From Takakia lepidozioides (lineage: Eukaryota > Streptophyta > Takakiopsida > Takakiales > Takakiaceae): a stretch of 64,000 nt of DNA. The stretch lies in contig CM060731.1 of the NCBI GenBank assembly GCA_030704615.1, forward strand, positions 91,802,756-91,866,755, written 5' to 3'. The translations under genes and the position numbers were made by a program. This document shows positions 25,357-35,630 of the stretch, in pieces. Under the pieces are notes generated by a model. The model made no database searches. It was not told the origin of the DNA and saw nothing but the letters and a program-made list of their open reading frames with translations. Numbering within the stretch: position 1 is the first letter of the stretch; each line of letters begins with the position of its first letter.

Positions 25357-25686
25357 AGTCATCTTCAGATTTATGGCCCTATGTAGCTTGGATATGACAC
25401 TTTCATGGACCGATACATACATCTTCCATCCATAATGAATCGCATTTTTAGAGATATATGGCCCACATGATCAACTATTGAGCTACATATATATATATAT
25501 AATGAGGAGAAAGAAGATGTACAAACAAAAATGTGCAAGGCAAAACGTTAATCATATGTAGATGGTCATTTCTTGCGAGTTGTTGATAGTGAATATCAAC
25601 ATACAATGAAGTGCAAAAAATAATGTCACTTCAAATATGTGATCATGTAACATTTGCCAAAACATTAAATGAAAGTGTAGTCATGT

Positions 25687-28391
25687 TTATCTCACCGGCA
25701 AAGTAAGGTCACAATTTCGACATGATACGGTCACATCGCCCTTTTCAACTCGTGTATTTGTGAAACACACGGTACATTTCACTTTGGGAATTTTTGGAAT
25801 AATCATACGTTTTTGCGTAGACCGTGATATTATCATATGCGATGGTCGTTTAGCTTCCGGACGAGCTTGATCAACTACATCATTTTGTATTGCAGCGCGC
25901 TTCTTGGAATTGCCATGGCCCATTCGTGTCCTCCTCACATTTTCTTGTATAGCATGTATAGAACCCTTGGAGGGGAGCGATATTGTAGAAAGTCGATCGA
26001 AAGTGAAAGGTTTGGCAAGGGACGTAGTACACTCTTTTATCACCTCCATTTTACATATCAATTCTTCATCACAATAATCCTCAATTCGACTTCGTAGGTT
26101 GACAAGCTCCAACTCCAAATCATCAATGAGTTGAAGGACTTTGGGTGCAATATGACACTCACTTGTTGTCTCCATATTAGACATTTCTTCGTCCACGTGA
26201 CATTGGTACGTCTCATCATCCGCCATGGCCTTATTCGTCAATTTGGAAGTTGGAAAACATTCATTTGTGTTGGAATTCGATAAATATGTCTTTGCTATCA
26301 ATTGAACTCCAATGATATGTTTACATGAGCTGTACATAGACGGACAATCACAATAGTGAGAACTCAAGGACGCGTTGTACCAATGGTTTGTTGAATTTTC
26401 ACTTGTCACTTGAAATAATAATAGAGCTTGATCCACCACTTTGATGACTCCATTTGGATTTGAGTTGTATGAGTCAAATAACCGTTGACCGCCCGCCAGT
26501 CGATGACGATGAAATTTGTCATTTGCCCTTCTTGCAAATCTTCCGGAATCATCTACAATCCATGATATGCAAACATTTAGATGAAAAATGGTGAAAGTAA
26601 AAATAAAAATAAACAACACTAGTAAATTGAACAACACTTAAACATATTGCCATATATTTCGGATCATTCTTACCCATAGCTTGACATTGCTTGAAATAAG
26701 CTCTCAATGTTGGTCCACCTATGCGTGTGCCATCAGCGGCACTCCCAATGATTGCCACAATGAGGTCTCGAATGGATCGATTGACTTTGCCTCCAAGTAA
26801 CGTATATTTTATCCATTCCCAATGGCGTTCCACATGATTGGTCGTGTCCATCCCTCCATACGCAAATAGTCTTCCAAATGTTGGCCACATCTTTCTCCAA
26901 ACAAGTCCTTCATTAGCCCAACCGGTTCGTATTTATTCTTCCGCCCCTTGCAAATGCTTGAAATCATTGTAAAACTTCTCCAAGTTCGCATCAAACATAG
27001 CCTCATTGGCACAAAACATTAGTTCGTGCAAACGATGTCACAACGTCGTCCTTTCTTCGAGGGAACACGAGGTAATAGGTTTTCACTCCATGCTTTCATG
27101 ACATGGAAACGACATAAGACTACTCTTCCCGCAACTTGTTCTTTGCCAAATAATCCCATCTTTCCAACAGTATGGATCAGCCCCCACAACCGCATTAATG
27201 GAATTGACATTTGTCTTGCATTTGTTTATGACAATGGCTGAAGGTCTCACGTTCCCAATATTGGAAAACACACTTTTTAAGGCAAGCTCTATCGTCATCC
27301 CTTCTTGTCCACTATCTTTGTCTTTGGAACATTGGCATGCCACGACCCATTTGATTTGGGACAACGGCGGCATACAATGGAAGGTCATATAGATTTGTTT
27401 TGAAAGTAGAATCAAATGCCCATGATTGTCCACTAGAAAATCTTCTAGCATTAGTCGCCACAAAATCGTCTTGTATAACCGCAACAAATGGCCTTTTCCT
27501 TGGGTCGCGATGAGTGGGACAATAAGGTTGATAAAAAAATAACCTTCCTTTGTTGTTGAAGTCTAGATACTTCTACTTGAGCAGCATCCCAATCGTTGGC
27601 ACACAATGCATCTACCACAATCCACATTATAAACATCCATTATAAACATGCGAGACTCGATCGAAATATCAATTATTATGTAGGTATAAACAAATCATTC
27701 GAGCAAGAAACTTATCATTCAACCGCATTGAATAAGCCAATTGCTCCACTTCTTTAGGAATGAGGAAAAACCGGTATGTAGCATGCTCCAAGTCGGAAAC
27801 CATAGCTTGAATGTATTGGTCATCCCTCGTACTTGCAAGCGCAACCGTTGAAGTTGATACCATTCGAGTCAATTTCTCCATTGCAAAAGCAATTACATTA
27901 GCACCGGTAGAAAAAACTTGTCACCTTCAGACCCGGGACGATGTCCACTATGCTTATTATGAACATATATAGTAACTGGTTCTTCAAGATTGGTCTTCTC
28001 ACTGTCCATTTCTTCTTGTAAACGAATCACAACTTTAAGAAGAAACTCGCAATTGCATTTTTTTGATATTCTTGCCCGTCTATCATGTGACGTGTCTTGT
28101 GGGGCGTTCTTGTTCCATTTTCAATTGCGTTTTCTTCCACTTCGATGACATTGAAATACCATAATGCGTTTCATCTCACGTGTCTTTGCATACTTCACAC
28201 GTGTCGACACACCATGTTTCGTGCAAATTTCATCAAGGGTCATCTCCAAAGACTCTTGGGAAACATTGTAAACCTCGTCCCAAAACGACTTGTTACACAC
28301 ATTACATGATGTAATACATTGTTTGACAAATGATGGTGGAATACCACCTTGTCTTCTATCACTGCTCCAAGTATTCTTTACTGTAGCAAGC
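25687..28391 (-). pseudogene. MULE transposase, second family, left copy
   Basis: Reading leftwards, pieces of a Mutator-like transposase appear in the expected order. They are HNKHSGHRPGSEGDKF, a RNase-H-like core with AFDSTFKTNLYDLPLYAAV, a DADP/K-rich strand (PSAIVINKCKTNVNSI), a CRFHVMKAW motif, GGMDTTNHVERHWEWIKY, and then, after an intron-like gap, the SWIM finger HYCDCPSMYSSCKHI at about 26,290-26,360. A C-terminal zinc ribbon (CTVCFTN..CRNCDLTLP) ends at 25,687. The last 316 residues are open. The core is shifted between frames at several places and carries stops, so the gene is dead. This copy lacks its 5' end because the tandem-duplication breakpoint cuts it at 28,391. It is a different family from T. 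Confidence 0.7.
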
Positions 28392-28473
28392 TCATTCGCA
28401 TTTTATGTTTTCGGTGGTACTCTGTGAGTAGGTTCGTCCAATCTTATGCTCACGCATGCTGACTGCCCTGCAG

Positions 28474-30824
28474 GTATATGAAATACGTGCTCCTTCAGAC
28501 AGGGGCCCTGGCTCAAGAGCCCCCGTTCTTCATGGCTTGGACCGTGGCGGGCCCAAGCTGTGTCTACACACCTGAGATGCAGAAACAATGGCATCCCGCG
28601 CATCTTGTTGGATGCCCCTGGTACCTGGATATGTCTGGCGGTATTGTTGACGAGTCTGAGAAAGATCTGCACGCCTTGGCAGAAGAGAAGAGAAAGGAAA
28701 GACGTGTCCCTGCTGGGCCAAAGTCGGCAAAGGAATCTGCTGCTCTGGAAGAATCCAGAAAGGCAGCTGAGATGGCACAAAAGACGGTGGATGCAGCTGT
28801 GCAGGCCCAACAGAAGGGGTCGAAGAAGAGGACTCGCCAGCAAGGAGCAGCTGTTGTGACACCCGCCAAAACGAAGAAGCAGAAACAGCCTGTTCAGGAA
28901 GAGGGTGAGGAAGAGGACTCCGATGGAGACTTTGCAACCAGCCCACCCCCCCAAACGCAGGCTGCCTCCCCTGTGCCCACCGTTGTCATGAGAGGCACGA
29001 GAACTGGCTCGGCAAAGAAGGCACTCTTCAACCCCCCAGGGGGGCACCCTTTCGAGCCGGTGGAAATGAAGAGGCCGAAAGTGGCTCCCGAAACAGTAGT
29101 CCAGTGTGTAAATGAGAGTTTCTTGGCGGCTTTGGATGGACGGGCAGCCAAGTTGGCATACATGAAGACCATGGAGGGTCTGAAGGGCAGAGCACTGAAG
29201 ACGGCGACTGTCGAAGAGCCTTCCGACACCCCAGGATTTCAGAATATGGTCTCGTTCTTTGAGAGGGTGTGTGCAGACAAGGATTGTAGGAGGGGCGGAA
29301 ATGCCACCGAGTGGTCTTGCGATATGATCATCTTGGATATTCCGGACGGAGAGCCTGTGGAAGGACTGTAAGCTTTGCCATCTTGGAACAGGTACTCGGA
29401 GGACTTTTGAAAGAAAGGATTCGGGCTTGCCCGCATGGTGTTGGACGACAGAGGCTGTGTGGTTGTCCTGGCGAGCAGAGGAAAAAACACTCAGACAGGA
29501 ATTGCGAAGTGGACCCGCAAGAGCGCCGTCCCGATTCTGAAAAAGAAGTGGACGTGCATCAACACACTGGGCCTTCGGTCAGAAGGGAAGAAGGTGATTA
29601 CGACACTGGCACTCGTCCATTCATTTGCTTGGGTGTTTTCAAATGCGGTGCCACATTCGGTTTCTAATCGTTCCCCCCTGTGTATGCAGACGAAGCAGCT
29701 CGATGCATACTGCTTTGTGAAGGAGAACTCCACCTTTGCTTTCCGGAAGGAGGGAGGAAAGGTTGACCCGAACTGCGACCCCCTCGATTACGACGTTCTG
29801 TTCAACAACGTTCCCAAGGAACTTCTCCCTCATAGCCTCACTTCAACGGAACCCCTGCGGTACTCACGGATTCGGAGCCCTGCCTTCATTCAGACAATTA
29901 TGGAGACATGCACAGACGTGGAGGGCATAGTGCTCGACCTCATCTGTGGGACAGGTATGCAGAATCTTGATCTATGCTGTTCTGCAAATTCTCGTTAGGA
30001 TGTAGTTCGCAACATCTGAAGCGCCATGTGGTAATGTGTGGATGGCATTGTAACATGTGCCTCATGTGGGCTGGGCGGTTTTCCGACTGGCACCTCTTTG
30101 CCTACGAGGAGGATTCATCCGTGTGGGGATCCCATCTGGAAGGGCTGCAACGGAATGTTAAGGCTCCCAACAGAGCGGAAGTCTCCTCGGATTCATCGGA
30201 GTCCGAGGAAGACACAGTGGACATTGATGCGGCGGAGAACCCGGAATACGAGTGAGTGCAAACATTGTAAGTTTGCAAAGCCTTCTGGGTCATTTTTGTC
30301 AAACGAATTTCTCGATTGTGGTTCTCATTAGTCTCGTTGATGATTGTCATGTGCAGGATTGCAGGGTCCGGGTCGAAACATGTAGGGCCTACACTTCCTG
30401 CCAGGAAGAATGTCCCGTTCTTTGCGAGGGCCGACTTCATGACGAGCCCGGTGAGGGATTACTCCCTTCCTAGTTATGCAGCTAAACTCGCAAATACAGC
30501 GATTAGAAGAAGTGAGAATCCCAGTAAAGTAGAGCAGATTTTGGAGAGGGCTAGGGGGACAGAAGGATAAGGAAAGAGTTGGCAGCACCTCAGACAGGTA
30601 GACGGGTACGAAAGTACATATGTGATTCAGCGGATGAGAGCGACGCAGACAGGGAGGAAGACGACCCAACGGAGGTGAGATGGACAGTTCCGCAAGGGGA
30701 AGATGGGATTTTCGAAAGCCTGGCCAACGAGCAGTCCGCTGGAGATGAGAAAGGCACTGAGGGGGTGGAGGCGGAGCAGGACAGTCTAGAACAGGATGAG
30801 GATTCGGATGATTTTCAAGATTAA
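28474..30824 (+). pseudogene. Family-E gene, copy E2 (3' half only)
   Basis: The duplicated 3' half of E1, in better frame. A 297-residue segment runs from the splice acceptor at 28,473 (MKYVLLQTGAL, PEMQKQWHPAHLVGCPWYLD) through a Lys/Ala-rich linker (KKTRQQG-type) and CVNESFLAALDGRAAKLA to SCDMIILDIPDGEPVEGL. TAA and TGA stops follow where E3 has GLDGVPTWNR and DYW. The frame then resumes with MVLDDRGCVVVLASRG and KKKWTCINTLG. An intron near 29,630-29,689 holds a decayed type-A palindrome. Next come SPAFIQTIMETC and VLDLICGTG, a short intron at 29,955-29,997, and CSSQHLKRHVV. The DIPD, then SPAF, then CGTG order resembles permuted (beta-class) N4/N6 DNA methyltransferases, with DIPD in place of the DPPY box. 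The first half, including the ParB-like block, is absent here. Confidence 0.65.
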
Positions 30825-30962
30825 TAGAATTTTAATGAAGTCTCTGTAAATGTAAATTCTCTTCCAGAGTATATAAAGGAAAATCTCCCCGACATTCGTG
30901 ACCCCTCTCCAGTGTGCATTCCAGCCACACAATCGCCCAAACCACGACGCTCCCAAAATCAG

Positions 30963-31732
30963 AAATGGGGCACCGCATTTCCAAAATTTTGGCAACTCTA
31001 AAAACCTCTTTTGGAAATGCGGCACCGCATTTCCAAAACAGGGGAGGGACTAAATTTTCCATTTCAATGTTGGCATAGTAAAAAGTAATCGGCCGATTGG
31101 AAATGCGGTGCCGCATTTCCAAAATTTCCTTTTGTCCACACGCCAGTTTTGGCTTCTCCCGCTCATTGCATGGATGCCACCACGCTTACAGAGGTCGAAC
31201 AAGGAGGTCGAACAAGGAGGTCCAGATGGCGGAATTGGAAATGCGGTACCGCATTTCCATATTGGGGATGGTCGTTGTTTGAACTGCAGGCCCATCAGCA
31301 AAAATTGGCACCGCATTCCATTGTCAAAAAAAAGTCGATGACGGACATGGAAATGCGGCGCCGCATTTCCAGAACGGACATCGCAATTTGTCCATTTGCA
31401 GACCCTCTCACGGAAATGCGGTAACGCATTCCATCGAGCTGGTCGGAAATGGGTGCACTTTTCGAAGTGTTGGACGGAAATGCGGCACCGCATTCCCTTG
31501 TCCAAAAAGAAGTTTCCATTGCCAAGCTGGAAATGCGTCGCCGCATTTGCAATGCCAACCTCGTTGTCTGTCCAATTTATAGACCCGTGTTGGTATTTCG
31601 TGTACCTGGACGGAAATGATGCACCGCATTCCATTGTCCGACACTGAAATGCGGTTCATACATTTCCATGTCGGCATGGAAATGCGGCGCCGCATTCCAA
31701 TGTCCGACATGGAAATGCGGTGCCGCATTTCG
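30963..31732. repeat. Type-A palindrome cluster after E2
   Basis: Tandem-duplicate of 21,069-21,788 with one extra palindrome-to-palindrome interval of about 59 bp (near 30,970-31,030). The left copy has lost this by deletion between identical palindrome arms, or the right copy has gained it. Confidence 0.9.
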
Positions 31733-31987
31733 ATGCCGACATGGCGTTACTCTGGTATATTCTTGGCACATGACTCTCATACCGGTTACTCTGGTATATT
31801 CATCTGGACAGACAAATTGTAGAAATGAGACATCAAATTGTAAACAGTGGGCCAATTCCGACAGTTATTCAACAGAATGAAACACAATCATACAGAAGTG
31901 AGGTACGATGGGTTTATTGATCGGACACGATGTCTCACATTTACCAACTGCAGACAAAACTAAGCCCTTCCTCCTTCTACATGGGCT

Positions 31988-32689
31988 TCACCAAGTCGAC
32001 GGAACTTCGATACCCCTCAAAACAAGCTCATCACTGTTGCGGCACCTCGAGGTAAACTGCAATTCGGTCGTTCTGCTGCCCTTGCTGGAGCCGATGACAA
32101 TGTCATGTCCATCAATGATACCACCATCATACATTGACAAGGTCACTGTGGGCCTCATGTGCCCATGCGATTCGTCTTCGCAACTCAGCCGAATGTCTCC
32201 ATACACTGGAAGAGCGGAGTGATCTGCACGTACATAGTTTTCCCCGGTGCCGTCCTCCCTGGTCCACTGGCAGCAGTTCCAGCGCCAAAGCGAGGCCGTG
32301 CGTGATCTGTCCGGCATCCCTTTCTAGCTTGGTATATTGAGGTCAACAATTTTCAGGACCCACGGACCGCATTGACCCTCGCCCTCACCTCGCTCAAAGC
32401 GGTAATAGCCCTCCAGATACTCCATTGCGCGCAAAGACTCTTGCTTGATTCCAGCAGCGTCTGTGAAAACAGAGAGCCAGACAATGATGTCTCCTGATTC
32501 TGGTTTGAACATAGCATAATCGTGGCCATGATAAGGGCAGTCGGCTGGATTTCGGCGGCACGACATCCTTGAAAAAGAGTAGCAGAGTACGCTCAATGAC
32601 AGCAGCTCCCGGATGGAGGAGGAGCAGCGCGGTGGCTGGAAAAAGTTCAAGCTAACGCTGCAATTCCTCACAAACACTCCAGGGCACAT
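31988..32689 (-). pseudogene. Unknown beta-rich gene, minus copy (duplicate)
   Basis: Second copy of the minus-strand gene at 22,044-22,745. It carries the same in-frame TAG at 32,324-32,326, so the nonsense change predates the duplication. A few substitutions differ. Confidence 0.6.
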
Positions 32690-32915
32690 TTAAATTTCCC
32701 CCCTACAGGATCCTGGACCGATGAAGATTGGCTGCTGCATGAATGTAGCCGTTTCAGTTTCCTACCCTGCCATGCAAACTATGGGCAGTCACTGCCAGGT
32801 GGGCCGATAGCCACTGGACACGACGAAGTCCATCCCCTCTTCGATGTAAATGCGGCGCCGAATTTCCATCCGGGGGGATGGACTTCGGTGGCAGATCTCA
32901 AACTATAACTTGTTG

Positions 32916-33680
32916 ATGAGAAAGATGTATGGGTTCATCCACCGCTGGCGTGATGAACACGTTCCACCTCCGTCGGTGGGTACGTGGGACCCATATGCTC
33001 CATTATTGGAGGCCGGACTGCTCTTCCGCTTCGCATCATTTCCAAAATCTAAGGGCTTCGTAGCTGTCCGCAAGGTCATCGGCATCCAAGTCGTCCTCAG
33101 GTCCTCCTTTGCAAGGATGCCGTGCTTCCGGAACCGGGACGACTGCCCATTTGGAGGCATCGATTATGCAATGTATTCGGCCACATCGGGAGACATTGTT
33201 ATCTGGTACACAGATTACAGAGAAGATACTGGTTCGATTGTGGAAACATTGGTGGCTTTTGAGTATATCCTAGGCCACTACGCCTTCGAGCAGGGTGACG
33301 ATCTTGGTCTGAGGAGTCCGTGGCTCCTGCGCATCCTCGATTCCGATTTTCCCAGCTACGATGGTCACCCATGCAGAAGAAGGCGCACTGCTATGCTGTT
33401 GCGGTGGAACTGCTGCCACTGGACATGGGTGGACTCCATCGGAGAGACCTATTCTCCTGAAGGAGTGCGCTCCTCTTCTCCATTGTATGGGGACATTCGC
33501 ATTGGTGTGGACGACGAAAACGTGAAGATTTCCATATTCGATGGTGGTATGATTGAAGGGCAGGACATTGTGGTGAACATCACTAGGGGCGGTACAACGG
33601 CTGCAATCGACTTTACCTGGAGGAGCCCCATGACTCATGAGCTAGTTCTGAGAGCAGTCGAAGTCCCATTGACAACGTGA
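32916..33680 (+). CDS. Unknown beta-rich protein, 254 residues (duplicate)
   Basis: Same protein, residue for residue, as the gene at 22,972-23,736. Start chosen as for that copy, just after the chimeric palindrome at 32,846-32,867. Confidence 0.6.
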   Translation: MRKMYGFIHRWRDEHVPPPSVGTWDPYAPLLEAGLLFRFASFPKSKGFVAVRKVIGIQVVLRSSFARMPCFRNRDDCPFGGIDYAMYSATSGDIVIWYTDYREDTGSIVETLVAFEYILGHYAFEQGDDLGLRSPWLLRILDSDFPSYDGHPCRRRRTAMLLRWNCCHWTWVDSIGETYSPEGVRSSSPLYGDIRIGVDDENVKISIFDGGMIEGQDIVVNITRGGTTAAIDFTWRSPMTHELVLRAVEVPLTT

Positions 33681-34309
33681 CTTGTATTCAGTAGGCACAG
33701 GGCTAAAGATTTGATTGCACAATCAGCACAGTAGACGTGCTTCAAATGCAATTCATGTGGATCAATAAAAACCTCATTGTGCCCTCTTTTTATTCTATTC
33801 TGTGTCCATCGTTCCGAGAATGCGTCATTGCTCATTTCGTTTGGGATTGGGAGTGTGGGTGGATTTTGCAAGTGGCTGGTAGGCTGAAATGGGCCCCCAT
33901 TGTACAGAGCAGTACCACCCTACCATTCGCGAAACATTGCCTTTCAATATATAATTCTAAATAACATTGCCGAACCTCCTTCATCGGGAGGTCCTTCTCC
34001 CCCTATGACCGTGGCACCCTAAACCCTATTCCCGCGGACACTCATTTCCGGAAAATAGTGCTGCTCATGTTTTTTTCCACACTTACGACTCTGCTCATGG
34101 CTCATGGCTCATGAAATAGCAGCCCCCTTTGAGAGGGAGAGAGAGAGGGTTGGGAAACTAGGTGACATGAGGGCAGATATACAAGCTTGCCCTTTGGTGA
34201 TGGCTATGCGCGCGGGTTTTGTGAATTGTTTGAAGGGAGTTCGTACCAAACATCATCATATGTTGGTGTCTCCCCTCAATATGCATGACCATTGATTGAC
34301 CACAGTGAT

Positions 34310-34853
34310 TTGCACGGGCTTCGCCTACTACCAACAGTCTCTTGCAAACGTGGAAGAACAAGAGTCATTGAATGCCACCATCGACACCTTCAATGGTATG
34401 TAAACTATTTTTGAGCTCATCATCAATTCATGTGTTGGTGTTGATTGATCATTTATTTAGGCTCATAATTTGTTTGTTAGTTATATCTTGACTTTTTGTG
34501 TCTACAGAGGACGGTTGGGAGGATGGCGTGGATGATCGAGCAGGCGCGCTTGGGCTTCTCCTCAAAGCCAACGATTACTTATATGCGAAGCTTTTGTGGG
34601 AAAACAAAGAAGAGTGGATGAAAGAAATGAGAGGACTAAAAGTAGGATGCACCCTCACAAAGTGCGTGAGGCACAGGAGCGGGCTAGAAAGAGAGTGCAT
34701 GAGGAAGAAGGAACAGAAGAGGTAGAATGGGAGTTTTCCCCGGAAGAGAGAAATACAAGAGGAGATAAAGGAGGAAAAAAAGGAAAACGAGGAAGGGGAG
34801 GAAAACGAGCAAGGGGAGGAAGTTCAAGAGGAAAGAGTTCCAAGAAAGTTTAG
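34310..34853 (+). CDS. Small spliced gene with a basic tail (duplicate)
   Basis: Duplicate of 24,366-24,909. The intron 3' end reads ctacag here and ctatag in the other copy; both keep the AG. The same internal frame change is present, so it is not a base-calling error unique to one copy. Confidence 0.35.
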
Positions 34854-34988
34854 ATGATGAGACATTTCTTTGTGAACAGACACGTGATACTCAAATCAAT
34901 TCCACAAATGTTTGAATGTATAATGTAATATATTTAGGTCTTATGTGGTTGTACATAAATATAACTACATATGTATAATAATATGATT

Positions 34989-35300
34989 ACACATTCTGCC
35001 ATACACATAATAAAAAATGTATATAACTTAGTTTGGAAGTGTTATATAAGTTTAGTTAATATTGTCTGAAGATTCCATGGTTTGGATCATATTTATAAAA
35101 GTGTATGGCTCTTCTTCATATTCATTGACACTTACACTTGCTATGTTTACACATCCCACCATACACATAAAAGAAAATGTATATAAATTAGTTTGGAAGT
35201 GTTGTATAAGTTAGTCAATATTGTCTCAAGCTTCCATGGTTTGGGTCATATTCATAAAAGTGTATGGTTCCTCTTCATGTTCATTGACACTTACACTTGC
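34989..35300. repeat. Two-unit tandem repeat (duplicate)
   Basis: Duplicate of the 160-bp tandem pair at 25,045-25,356, next to the right-hand MULE copy. Confidence 0.85.
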
Positions 35301-35630
35301 AGTCATCTTCAGATTTATGGCCCTATGTAGCTTGGATATGACACTTTCATGGACCGATACATACATCTTCCATCCATAATGAATCGCATTTTTAGAGATA
35401 TATGGCCCACATGATCAACTATTGAGCTACATATATATATATATAATGAGGAGAAAGAAGATGTACAAACAAAAATGTGCAAGGCAAAACGTTAATCATA
35501 TGTAGATGGTCATTTCTTGCGAGTTGTTGATAGTGAATATCAACATACAATGAAGTGCAAAAAATAATGTCACTTCAAATATGTGATCATGTAACATTTG
35601 CCAAAACATTAAATGAAAGTGTAGTCATGT

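Larger units (their letters stand above)
18529..28391. repeat. Tandem duplication, left copy (9,863 bp)
   Basis: This segment is repeated directly and immediately at 28,392-38,335. The left edge interrupts the intronic half-palindrome of E1 (gcggcacc|tcattcgc). The join at 28,391/28,392 reads gtagcaagc|tcattcgc and shares a single base, so the breakpoints are not in homologous repeats. From about 21,690 to 28,391 the offset is exactly 9,944 bp, with about ten substitutions and no net indel. From 18,529 to 20,939 this copy is 22 bp shorter in total, through scattered one-base losses. About 59 bp more is missing in the palindrome region near 21.07 kb. Confidence 0.95.

Noticed and set aside
25687-28391. 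Assigning this MULE to the same family as T
   Set aside because: Its SWIM finger, C-terminal zinc ribbon and core motifs differ, there are no phased palindromes beside its ends, and the N-terminal zinc region is of another type.
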